In this document: positions 57,201 to 64,000 of the stretch, piece after piece
Numbering within the stretch: the stretch's first letter is position 1
How the letters are laid out: each line of letters opens with the position of its first letter
Source: CBDCTM01 sp965222005
GTDB taxonomy: Bacteria; Bacteroidota; Bacteroidia; Chitinophagales; Saprospiraceae
Direction of reading: 5' to 3'
DNA length: 64,000 nt
Assembly: GCA_965222005.1 (NCBI GenBank)
Contig: OZ244935.1
Coordinates: forward strand, 2,046,001 to 2,110,000
The notes under the pieces: generated by a model
Seen by the model: the letters and a program-made list of their open reading frames with translations, nothing else
Told to the model about the DNA's origin: nothing
Databases searched by the model: none
Made by a program: the position numbers and the translations under genes

Positions 57201-60200
57201 TAGCAATAGTACCGACGGTACGGCTTCGGTAACGGCCAGCGGCGGCACGGCTCCTTATACCTATCTGTGGCAAAACGGGCAAACTACGCCCACTGCTACC
57301 AACTTGCCAGCAGGCAATGTATCGGTAGAGGTGCGCGATGCCAACGGCTGTTTGTTCACTGCCAATGCAAATGTGGATGCGCCTTCTGCCATCAGTCTGC
57401 AAATTAGTGCCGTTGATGCGCTTTGCCGGGATGATGCCAGCGGAAGTGCCACGGTAATTGCCAACGGAGGCACTCCGCCCTATTCATACCTTTGGAATGA
57501 TAGCCAGGGGCAACCTACACCCACAGCTGACAACCTTCTTGCAGGTACCTACATCGTCACGGTGATGGATGCCAATGGCTGTACGATGGAAGATAACATC
57601 GCCGTAGATGAGCCTGCCCAGGCATTGACAATCACAGAAGAGTCAATCACCCAGGCTACCTGCGGCAATGCCAATGGTAGTGTAGATATCAGCGTTTCTG
57701 GCGGTACAGCTCCCTATACCTTCAGCTGGAGCAATGGCTCTACCGGCGAAGATCCTTCCGGCCTTACCCCCGGCAACGTAGTGGTCACTGTCACAGATGC
57801 CAATAATTGTGAAGCTACCCAATCATTCAATGTATCCGAACCCAATGCGCTGAACATCAGCCAGGTAAGCTCAACGGATGTACTTTGTAATGGCGGAGCG
57901 GATGGTACCATTTCGATAAGCACCGAGGGTGGCACAATGCCTTATACCTATCAATGGAATACGGGAGCTGTAACGGAAGACCTGACCAACTTAGCTACCG
58001 GCGATTATGTTTTGGAAGTAACAGATGCAGATGGCTGTACCTTTACGGCCAGCGTTACCATCAATGAGCCGGAAGCCATTTCAGCTTCCGCAGTGCCAAG
58101 CCTGGCCAGTTGCGGCCTGAGTGATGGAAGTATCAACCTCACCGTCAATGGCGGTACTTCCCCTTACAACTATGCCTGGAGCAATGGAGCAGTGGTACAA
58201 GATCCCGATCAGGTACCTGCCGGCGATTATGATGTACTCATCACCGATGCCAATGGTTGTACCTTCACAGTAAATACCACCGTGGCAAATCCCAACCCGC
58301 CTGTCATCAGCTTTGTATCGACGGATGTCAACTGCTTTAGCGGAGCCGATGGAAGCGTTGATCTGACCATTACCGGCGGCACCCAGCCGTATGATTATCA
58401 GTGGAGTGATGCAAGTCTTAATGGTATCGGCGATCACAATACATTAACTGCGGGCAACTATACCGTGACGGTCATAGACCGGGATAATTGTACGGCAGAG
58501 CAAAGCTTTACCATCACTGAGCCTGCTGCTGAGTTGACAATTGATGAGCTCACGGTGGTTCAGGCTACTTGTGGCGCTGCAAACGGCAGCATTGATATTG
58601 ATGTAAACGGAGGTACAGCTCCCTATAATTACGAATGGAGCAATGGTGTTACCTCACAAGACAACAATAGCCTGACACCCGGTGTATATACGATTACGGT
58701 GACAGATGCCAATGATTGTACCGTTGCCCGCGATTTCAACGTCTCTGAGCCCAATGCACTTCAGATTAGTGATGTGGCGCCGACCGATGTAAGTTGTAAT
58801 GGCGGCAATGACGGTTCGATTGATGTCACCACCATTGGTGGTACTACGCCATATACCTTTAGCTGGGATAATGGTGCGGGCACTGAAGACATTAATACGC
58901 TGATAGCCGGAGAATACAATCTGACGATTACCGATAATGATGGTTGTACCGTTTCTACCAAGGTGACCATAGCTGAGCCTGACGAGCTAACTGCTACGGC
59001 CGAGCCGACAACAGCGAGCTGCGGCCTGAGTGATGGTAGCATCAATCTGATTCCGGATGGCGGTACCCGGCCGTACAGCTTCCAGTGGAGCCACGGTAGT
59101 GCCGATGAAGACCCTGTTGGGCTGCCAGCCGATCAGTATTCAGTAGTGATTACGGATGCCAATGGATGTACTCTTTCATTGGATACAGAAATCATCAACC
59201 CCAACTCTCCGCAAATTGCCATTAATGCATTTACCAATGTCAACTGTAATGGCGGAGCCGATGGTACAGCGGATATTAGCATTACCGGAGGATCCGGCAC
59301 TTATACTATCGAGTGGAGTGATGCAAGCCTCAATGGGCAAGAAGATCCGACTACCTTGAGTGCCGGCACTTACACCATTATGGTGATCGATTCAGATAAT
59401 TGTACCGATTCTGAAACCTTTGAGATCACAGAGCCCGAAGCACTCAGCCTGCAAACCGACAATATCGTTCAAGCTACCTGTGGTCAGCCCAATGGCTCTG
59501 TGAGTGTAACGATCAGCGGTGGTACATTGCCATACAGCTATGCCTGGTCGGGTGGCGCCGGCACCAATGAAGATGCGAGCGGCTTGGTTCCAGGTGATTA
59601 CACCCTCACCGTCACCGATGCGAATGGGTGTGAACTTATCGAAAGCTTCAGCGTCACAGAACCCGATGCCCTGCAAGCCGATGGGCAGGCTACCGATGTG
59701 AGCTGTAATGGCGGCACGGATGGCGGCATCGAAATTACTGTAATGGGTGGAACAGCTCCTTATACCTTTCAATGGGATTCTGGCGAAACCACTGAAGATA
59801 TCGACAATTTGGCTGCTGGCAATTACACATTAGTAGTGAGCGATGCAGACGGCTGTACTTTTAGCATTAGCCGATTAGTAGCCGAACCTACACCAATCGA
59901 GATTACGGGCGTAGCCCAGCAAGCTATTTGTAATGAAGCGAACGGAAGTATTAATCTTACCGTTACCGGAGGTACACCCGGCTACAGCTTTGACTGGGAT
60001 GATCCCGGGGTGTCGGATGTAGAAGATCCCGGTAATTTGTTCGCTGGCACCTATGCCGTTATCGTTACGGATGCCAACGGTTGTAGCGCTACCTATGATA
60101 TTTCTGTCACCACTCCAAATGGTCTTATAGTATCCGTGCTGCCAACAGATGTACTTTGCTTTGGCGATAGCAATGGCGATATAGATGCAACTATTGAAGG

Positions 60201-61842
60201 CGGAGTACCTCCCTTTTCGTACTTATGGACCAATGGCGCCACTACCGAAGATTTATCGGATGTGCCACAAGGCAGCTACACCATTACCGTTACGGATTCG
60301 GAAGGCTGTACCGTGACGGCCACGGCCAATATCAATCAGCCTGAAGCATTGGTTGCCCAGGCATTGGCACCACTCGATGCAAGTTGTAATGGTAGCGCCG
60401 ATGGAAGCATTGATCTTGAAGTGTTGGGTGGTACAGCTCCTTACACCTACCTATGGAGCAACGGCGCCGGCACACAGGAAGACCCTTCCGGTTTGCCAGC
60501 CGGCAGTTACATTGTGACGGTAACAGATGCCAACGGTTGTGTGGCTGAGGAAGAGGCAGTTATCGAAGAGCCGCCTGCCCTGTCACTTTCTGTAGGTGCC
60601 ATCGATGCAGAATGTAATGGTTCGGCTACCGGATCACTTAGCTCAACGGTGAGTGGTGGCACCCCTCCTTACAGCTACGATTGGAGCGGCACGATAGATG
60701 ATGTAGCCAATCCTGCTAATGTGCCGGCAGGTACCTTTAGCCTCCTGGTTACGGATGCCAATGGCTGTGAGATTAGTAGCAGCGCTACCGTTGGCCAACC
60801 GGCTGCCATACAAATTCAGATCATTGATGAGTCGGAAAACAATGGCTTCAATACCAGTTGCTTTGATGTGGCCGATGGCTATGTCCAGGTAGTAGCCATA
60901 GGTGGTAATACGCCATTCGCCTACAGTTGGAGTACCGGAGATAGTGGCGACCGACTGGAAAATTTGAGTGCCGGTACCTACGAAGTGATCGTTACCGATA
61001 GCAAGGGCTGTACGCAAGCATTGTCGGTTACGATGACGGCACCTGAGCCAATGATCGTAAGTGCCGAAACGGCTGATCCGACCTGCTTTGGCGATGGCAA
61101 CGGCTTTATCTTCATTGAAGATGTGAGTGGAGGCAGCGGGCCGTATGTATATTCTTTTGAAGGCGGGCCATTCACGTCCTCGCCACAGTTTACCAATTTG
61201 CATGGAGGCACCTATGAGGTAATTGTCCAGGATGCCAATGGCTGCGAATGGGCAGATGTAGTCAGCCTTGCAGAACCTGCCGAACTGTTGATTAATCTGG
61301 GTGATGATACCGAAATTCCTTTTGGAGAGGGTATCACACTGATTCCGCAGGCCAATGCTGTCAACTTTACCTTCGAGTGGACGCGCGGCGCCTTCTTCGA
61401 TGATTCTACCCGTACGCAATACCAAATGCCTGTGACGCCTTTGGCTACCACGACCTATGAAATAGCTATTGTAGATGAAAATGGTTGTGTGGCCTCTGAT
61501 CTGATGACCGTTTTTGTAAGCAAAGAACGGCCAGTGTTTATACCGAATGCCTTTACGCCCGATGGCAATGGCTTCAACGACCTGTTCCAAATCTATGCCC
61601 GTGATGGCATTGTCAAAAACGTCAAACAGTTTGTCATCTTCGATCGCTGGGGCGAAATTGTTCACCAACGCACCAACTTTATGCCTACCAATGATACCGA
61701 TACCGACAATGGTTGGGATGGCTACCTCAATGGTAAGCTACTGAACCCGGCAGTGTTCATTTATCTTGTAGAGATCGAATTTATCGATGGAACGATTGAA
61801 ATGTACAAAGGAGATTTGACATTGGTGAATAAGGCGGAGTAG
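51214..61842 (+). CDS. Giant SprB-repeat surface protein with T9SS type B C-terminal domain
   Basis: A 3542-residue secreted protein, the largest gene here. ATG 51214 gives a basic start and a hydrophobic signal (AKILTGCILLFFIPKVLSS, cleavage near SSQ). The frame extends to a TTG at 51166, which is less likely. Residues about 35-470 hold a Cys-rich domain and PKD-like beta domains. Then come 38 SprB-like repeats of about 76-90 residues, each with a CNG..DG (or related) start, a YSYxWSNG middle and a VTVTDDNGC end, as in the gliding adhesin SprB. The last 98 residues (PVFIPNAFTPDGNGFNDLFQ onward) are the type B sorting domain. It probably acts as a surface adhesin or gliding filament. It contains a recent internal duplication. 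Confidence 0.95.
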   Translation: MKRKLTNNKLSKRTIAKILTGCILLFFIPKVLSSQCAVNVPDCASAPAVCLPTAGTMGPINNSGAIPGCGGGWGFHNTSWFEITVSSTSVAITITPSACQSGLGIQAGLYEECDPNSPNLGVQCSCTTGPVSFSGATVPGETYYIMIDGCSGDICEYEIALTGGEIECAPGGPLTMPDPPIPNTTPICPGTQVTFMTNVVPGADDYIWNFPPGVTILDLDCNMATVIWGSNSGPVTVTAWNQSNPLGITSDPTFIDVPTYEGWDGGEFCFPDDLGWYHSGTDTYYPGGDFDIPMMTPAGCDSTVHISVIQRSSEINVVYEQICEGSSTCSIGGIVISQAVGGMQILIPDASAFGCDSIIIATVDVISGETSILDPDTLNCDTPSDGMPLAADPVPGAEYQWFTTDGNIVGPDDELLIYVDQPGTYIVYATITGLQGDVCGAAPVCFASDTVEVVADFSQPEIATDGVDPTCGGNNDGSVSVNVTNGGTPPFSYLWDDPSAATTPSVTDLPPGNYHVTVTGTNGCFAVDSMEILAPSDLAIDITDSTDVSCFGETDGSISLSVSGGSTPYTYGWSHDGSLSGNTATNLPAGSYTATVTDNNNCSFEVDVDIQQPAELVATGSTQNADCNGNNSGSASITVNGGAAPYTYTWPPGTGSGSSANNLPAGTYNVTVTDDNGCSDQVNLVVSQPTALDLSEDNVQNVSCNALSDGEATVSTSGGMAPYSYLWSNSQTGPTATNLAAGSYTVVVTDDNNCTAELSVDVTQPVAIALTEDSSNDILCNGQNNGAAAVSANGGTTPYTYTWTGGLTGASQNNLAAGIYTVVVEDANSCTQSIDIEILEPPLLTLTEQSSTDVACNGDSNGSASVVGSGGMPPYSYDWSDGQNGANVNDLDAGTHTVTITDDNGCTETLNILIGEPGAITLLEDNVVDASCEGVADGAATVSASGGSAPYSFDWSNGSSGSSVNGLAADTYQVTVTDDRNCTETISVTVNEPDALDITETDNQDASCAGLSDGSSTISVSGGSAPYSYAWSNGQSGATNNSLDANTHDVTVTDDNGCSETISITIDEPAPIVLTEDSVTDALCDGSDDGEASVSASGGNTPYSFEWSDGQTGDTASDLPAGTYQVTVTDDRGCTTEISVTINQPTTLSLAETDRQDVSCNGDNDGQASVMGSGGIPPYSYDWSGGQSGSSVNDLDAGSHTVTITDDNGCTQSLDITIDEPAAIILAEDVLTDASCAGVADGTASVTVSGGTAPYSFDWSNGASGSSVNGLAADDYDVIVTDDNGCSETISLTIDEPATLDLIETNNQDASCTGLSDGSSTISVSGGSAPYSYAWSNGQSGATNNSLDANTHDVTVTDDNGCSETISITIDEPAPIVLTEDSVTDALCDGSDDGEASVSASGGNTPYSFEWSDGQTGDTASDLPAGTYQVTVTDDRGCTTEISVTINQPTTLSLAETDRQDVSCNGDNDGQASVMGSGGIPPYSYDWSGGQSGSSVNDLDAGSHTVTITDDNGCTQSLDITIDEPAAIILAEDVLTDASCAGVADGTASVTVSGGTTPYSFDWSNGASGSSVNGLAADDYDVIVTDDNGCSETISLTIDEPATLDLIETNNQDASCAGLSDGSSTVNASGGTAPYSYAWSNGQSGATNNSLDANTHDVTVTDDNGCTQLISITVDEPEAIVLTEQNVTDALCDGGADGTATVSASGGNTPYSYAWSNGQSGATANSLVAGTYQVTVTDDRGCTDEISVTVDQPSDLTLAEVSQQNVSCNGDADGTASVMASGGIGPYTYQWSNGQIGADATGLSAGAIVCIVTDDNGCTEQIDVTISEPAALSISEDGRQDANCFGSEDGTASVIANGGTAPFSYSWSNGQSGATATALAAGSYTAVITDANDCTAQIDITIAEPTLLEASASGTDALCNGGNEGIATVTPTGGTPPYSYQWDDATSQSTATAIDLSAGNYSVIITDDRGCTATANVSLSEPEALQATTDATMTLCSNSTDGTASVTASGGTAPYTYLWQNGQTTPTATNLPAGNVSVEVRDANGCLFTANANVDAPSAISLQISAVDALCRDDASGSATVIANGGTPPYSYLWNDSQGQPTPTADNLLAGTYIVTVMDANGCTMEDNIAVDEPAQALTITEESITQATCGNANGSVDISVSGGTAPYTFSWSNGSTGEDPSGLTPGNVVVTVTDANNCEATQSFNVSEPNALNISQVSSTDVLCNGGADGTISISTEGGTMPYTYQWNTGAVTEDLTNLATGDYVLEVTDADGCTFTASVTINEPEAISASAVPSLASCGLSDGSINLTVNGGTSPYNYAWSNGAVVQDPDQVPAGDYDVLITDANGCTFTVNTTVANPNPPVISFVSTDVNCFSGADGSVDLTITGGTQPYDYQWSDASLNGIGDHNTLTAGNYTVTVIDRDNCTAEQSFTITEPAAELTIDELTVVQATCGAANGSIDIDVNGGTAPYNYEWSNGVTSQDNNSLTPGVYTITVTDANDCTVARDFNVSEPNALQISDVAPTDVSCNGGNDGSIDVTTIGGTTPYTFSWDNGAGTEDINTLIAGEYNLTITDNDGCTVSTKVTIAEPDELTATAEPTTASCGLSDGSINLIPDGGTRPYSFQWSHGSADEDPVGLPADQYSVVITDANGCTLSLDTEIINPNSPQIAINAFTNVNCNGGADGTADISITGGSGTYTIEWSDASLNGQEDPTTLSAGTYTIMVIDSDNCTDSETFEITEPEALSLQTDNIVQATCGQPNGSVSVTISGGTLPYSYAWSGGAGTNEDASGLVPGDYTLTVTDANGCELIESFSVTEPDALQADGQATDVSCNGGTDGGIEITVMGGTAPYTFQWDSGETTEDIDNLAAGNYTLVVSDADGCTFSISRLVAEPTPIEITGVAQQAICNEANGSINLTVTGGTPGYSFDWDDPGVSDVEDPGNLFAGTYAVIVTDANGCSATYDISVTTPNGLIVSVLPTDVLCFGDSNGDIDATIEGGVPPFSYLWTNGATTEDLSDVPQGSYTITVTDSEGCTVTATANINQPEALVAQALAPLDASCNGSADGSIDLEVLGGTAPYTYLWSNGAGTQEDPSGLPAGSYIVTVTDANGCVAEEEAVIEEPPALSLSVGAIDAECNGSATGSLSSTVSGGTPPYSYDWSGTIDDVANPANVPAGTFSLLVTDANGCEISSSATVGQPAAIQIQIIDESENNGFNTSCFDVADGYVQVVAIGGNTPFAYSWSTGDSGDRLENLSAGTYEVIVTDSKGCTQALSVTMTAPEPMIVSAETADPTCFGDGNGFIFIEDVSGGSGPYVYSFEGGPFTSSPQFTNLHGGTYEVIVQDANGCEWADVVSLAEPAELLINLGDDTEIPFGEGITLIPQANAVNFTFEWTRGAFFDDSTRTQYQMPVTPLATTTYEIAIVDENGCVASDLMTVFVSKERPVFIPNAFTPDGNGFNDLFQIYARDGIVKNVKQFVIFDRWGEIVHQRTNFMPTNDTDTDNGWDGYLNGKLLNPAVFIYLVEIEFIDGTIEMYKGDLTLVNKAE
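54220..56043 (+). repeat. Near-identical 912-bp tandem duplication inside the SprB-repeat gene
   Basis: Bases 54220-55131 and 55132-56043 are head-to-tail copies with a spacing of 912 bp. Each holds four SprB repeats of 76 residues, in frame. By eye I find only four base differences (near 54238/55150, 54306/55218, 54475/55387 and 54964/55876). Similarity continues for some 45 bp into the next repeat. The boundaries are uncertain by a few bases because neighbouring repeats are related. Confidence 0.9.
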
Positions 61843-61865
61843 CGAGCTTGTTTGTCAGGCAGAAT

Positions 61866-61903
61866 TGAAAAAGGATGGAGCCGTGTTGCTTCATCCTTTT
61901 TCA
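61866..61903. terminator. Bidirectional terminator after the giant gene
   Basis: TGAAAAAGGATG (61866-61877) pairs perfectly with CATCCTTTTTCA (61892-61903) around a 14-base loop. The convergent FtsX-like permease gene ends 22 bp beyond, so the hairpin can serve both messages. Confidence 0.8.
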
Positions 61904-61924
61904 GTTTTGAAGGCTCGTTCGTAC

Positions 61925-64000
61925 TCAAACCTCCGCCCGCAGCACCTCCAGCGGCGGCTTATTCACCACCTGCCGGCTGTTCATTAATCCGATAAACAGG
62001 ATGATGGAGGTAATTGCAAGCAAAGTCACCAGTGCAGGCCAAAAACGGGGCAAGTAAGGAACGTGGAAACTGAAAAAGGCCAAAGCCCAGCTTGCTATTA
62101 TAGCCAGTATAATGCCGGTCAGTGTAGCCAACAGGCCGAGCATCAGGTATTCCAATGCATTGATCTGCAATATCTGTCGGCGGCTGGCTCCGATGGTGCG
62201 CAGCAATACACTCTCCCGAATTCGCTGATACTTGCTCAGCACTACCGAACTAATCAACACCAGCAAACCCGTTAGAATGCTAAACAATGCCATAAAACGA
62301 ATCACGAAGCTCACCTTGCTGAGTACCTCATCGATTGATTTTAATATCTGGCCAAGATCAATCACCGACACATTCGGAAAGCTGCGTACCAGCTCCCGTT
62401 GAAAGCCTGCCGACTGTTCGGCACTGCTCACTCTGGAAACGATTACATCAAATTGGGGCGCGTCCTCCAATACCCCCGTTGGAAACAACACAAAGAAATT
62501 GGTTTGCAATCGATTCCAGTTGACCTTGCGGATGCTGCCCACTTCGGTTTCTACCAAAGCACCTTGCACGTTGAAGGTAAGGCGGGTGCCGGGAGAAGCA
62601 TTCATCGACTCGGCAAAGCCCTCTTCCAGCGATACGTACACCTTGCTGTCGGCATCGGCCTTTTCGGTATGCCAGACACCTTCGACGATTTCTTCGGAAT
62701 CGATGAGCGTGTCGCGATAGGTCACACGATATTCCCGATTGTAAACCCACTCCCTGATATCGAGGCTGGTATCTTTGAGGTAAGCCATTTTGTCGATACC
62801 ATCAATATTATCCAGGCGCATAGTGATGATAGGCACCTGCTGTCGCAACGGCATGCGGTGCTTGGTCACCAATTGAGCTACCTCCTCTTTTTGGCTGGGC
62901 TGAATATCGAACAGAATCATGTTGGGTTGCTCGCCGCTACCGGATAACTGCACTTGATTGAGCAGCAAATCCTGTACAAAGAAAAGGGTAGAAATGAGCG
63001 CTGTGCCTAATCCGATAGACACAATGAGGGTAAGGGTTTGATTGTTGGGACGATATAAATTGGCAATACTTTGCCGCCAGACATAGCTCCATTGGCTGGG
63101 GAAAAAACGCCGCACACTCCATACTACCAGCTTCGCCAATCCAGCGAGTAAGAGGAGGGCCAGACCAATGCCCACCGAAAAAAAGAAAGCCTCCCAACCT
63201 TCGCCAGTTTGCCAATAGCTGAACAGGCAAACAAATGCTGCTATGCCACCAAGAACCAGCCAACGGACCGGATCGCGGTTATTTTTGGGTGGCTCCACCT
63301 GCGCGCGTAAGCTAAGTAAAGGGGAGGTGTGGCGGATACTGAGCAGGGGCAGCAAAGCAAATAGCGTGGCTACCAGCAAGCCGGTGAGGATCCCCTGACC
63401 AAGGGCAAAGCCGGAAATATCGGAGCTCACTTTTTCGATAGGCAAAAAGTCGGAAAGTATGGCTGGAATGGCCAGCTGCAAAGCACTGCCCAGCAGCGCT
63501 CCCAGTACTGAACCAATGGCGCTGAAAAAAATGATTTGGATAAGATAGATGAGAAAAGCCTGCCGACCGCTGGCCCCCAGGCACCGCAGTACAGCTACCG
63601 TTTTGATCTTACCTTTGATGTAAATATGGACAGCGCTGGCTACTCCGATGCAGCCCAGCAACAATGCAATAAAACCAACGAGGTTGAGAAAATTAGCGAC
63701 ATTGCCAAAGGCCTCTCTGACGTTTTCCTTGCGGCTTTCCACCGTTTCGGCCCGAAAGGAATGCTTTTCCAGCAAGCTGTCGGCCCGACTGAGCATGGCC
63801 TCCATATCGGTAGTGTCGGGCAAGGTGTAGTAATACTGATAAAATACCCGACTGCCCGGCTTTACCAGCTCGGTGGCTTCCAGATATTTCATAGGAATGT
63901 AAATGGCAGGCGCAATAGAAGCTGCTATGCCTGCCCGGCCGGGCGATGCATTGAGCTGCCCTTCAATGGTGAAATTCAGCTCACCGACCCGCACACTGTC
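61925..64000 (-). CDS. FtsX-like ABC transporter permease, 5' end outside window
   Basis: The frame stays open to the right edge, so only the last 691 codons are seen; the GTG at 63994 is not a convincing start. There are two FtsX permease modules. Each has a periplasmic domain between a first membrane helix and a cluster of three (GFIALLLGCIGVASAVHIYIK in one, ILTGLLVLISSVVLSKYQR in the other), followed by LRCLGASGRQAFLI and LLRTIGASRRQILQINALEY, the conserved FtsX motif. The overall layout matches YbbP-type permeases, which pair with a YbbA ATPase; that gene is not in the window. Substrate unknown. Confidence 0.85.
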   Translation of the reverse strand, partial: DSVRVGELNFTIEGQLNASPGRAGIAASIAPAIYIPMKYLEATELVKPGSRVFYQYYYTLPDTTDMEAMLSRADSLLEKHSFRAETVESRKENVREAFGNVANFLNLVGFIALLLGCIGVASAVHIYIKGKIKTVAVLRCLGASGRQAFLIYLIQIIFFSAIGSVLGALLGSALQLAIPAILSDFLPIEKVSSDISGFALGQGILTGLLVATLFALLPLLSIRHTSPLLSLRAQVEPPKNNRDPVRWLVLGGIAAFVCLFSYWQTGEGWEAFFFSVGIGLALLLLAGLAKLVVWSVRRFFPSQWSYVWRQSIANLYRPNNQTLTLIVSIGLGTALISTLFFVQDLLLNQVQLSGSGEQPNMILFDIQPSQKEEVAQLVTKHRMPLRQQVPIITMRLDNIDGIDKMAYLKDTSLDIREWVYNREYRVTYRDTLIDSEEIVEGVWHTEKADADSKVYVSLEEGFAESMNASPGTRLTFNVQGALVETEVGSIRKVNWNRLQTNFFVLFPTGVLEDAPQFDVIVSRVSSAEQSAGFQRELVRSFPNVSVIDLGQILKSIDEVLSKVSFVIRFMALFSILTGLLVLISSVVLSKYQRIRESVLLRTIGASRRQILQINALEYLMLGLLATLTGIILAIIASWALAFFSFHVPYLPRFWPALVTLLAITSIILFIGLMNSRQVVNKPPLEVLRAEV

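Noticed and set aside
52048..61668. Numerous minus-strand and out-of-frame open frames inside the SprB-repeat gene
   Set aside because: They recur with the repeat period and are shadows of the repetitive coding sequence, not separate genes.
51214..61842. Regular repeats suggesting a CRISPR array
   Set aside because: The repeat units are about 230-270 bp, encode protein in one frame, and there are no short spacers. No cas gene is present.
63992..63994. GTG as the start of the FtsX-like permease
   Set aside because: The frame stays open to the window edge and the family is longer, so the gene is treated as truncated by the window.

Overview
The window is a chromosomal segment of a Bacteroidota bacterium, most likely of the Saprospiria (Lewinella/Haliscomenobacter-like). 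Three things point there. Secreted proteins carry type IX secretion (T9SS) sorting domains of both type A and type B, including a giant SprB-repeat protein. Several promoters have the Bacteroidota TAnnTTTG -7 box. Start codons mostly lack a clear Shine-Dalgarno sequence. The lineage is inferred; no 16S comparison was possible.

Layout. 1-3450: the tail of a DUF547 protein, smpB, a YbjQ-family gene and a dipeptidyl peptidase IV. 3723-8148: a five-gene plus-strand operon of three helical or Ig-like lipoproteins, a DUF1501-type Tat substrate and a lipoprotein with a C-x4-C-H haem-type motif. 8224-12329: an XRE/ScfR-like regulator, a 503-residue helical protein, a divergent 42-residue peptide with Gly-Gly motifs, and the remains of a thioredoxin-like lipoprotein. 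12461-29413: housekeeping genes (ddl, thrS, dodecin, rho, serS, frr, lpxH, a UvrD/PcrA helicase) mixed with small lipoprotein, membrane and metal-binding-fold genes. 29607-34977: a SIR2-like protein followed by a 1386-residue STAND NTPase with 14 WD40 repeats, a conflict-type pair whose large gene is bracketed by two related palindromic elements. 35182-41050: a complete minus-strand rRNA operon (16S, tRNA-Ile, tRNA-Ala, 23S, 5S) with promoter, terminator and a broken second 5S copy. 41194-50927: a rhodanese, ribosomal protein S1 with an unusual C-terminal domain, an acyl-CoA synthetase, aconitase, and a RimK plus aspartoacylase-like pair. 51214-61842: one gene for a 3542-residue surface protein with 38 SprB-like repeats, including a nearly identical 912-bp internal tandem duplication. 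61925-64000: an FtsX-like ABC permease that runs off the right edge.

The best candidates for something undescribed are the SIR2-like/STAND-WD40 pair (its SIR2 domain lacks the expected catalytic histidine, and palindromes sit exactly on the start and stop of the STAND gene), the lipoprotein/DUF1501/haem-motif operon, and the small Gly-Gly peptide divergent from an unknown helical protein. All are read from sequence alone; no database search was run.
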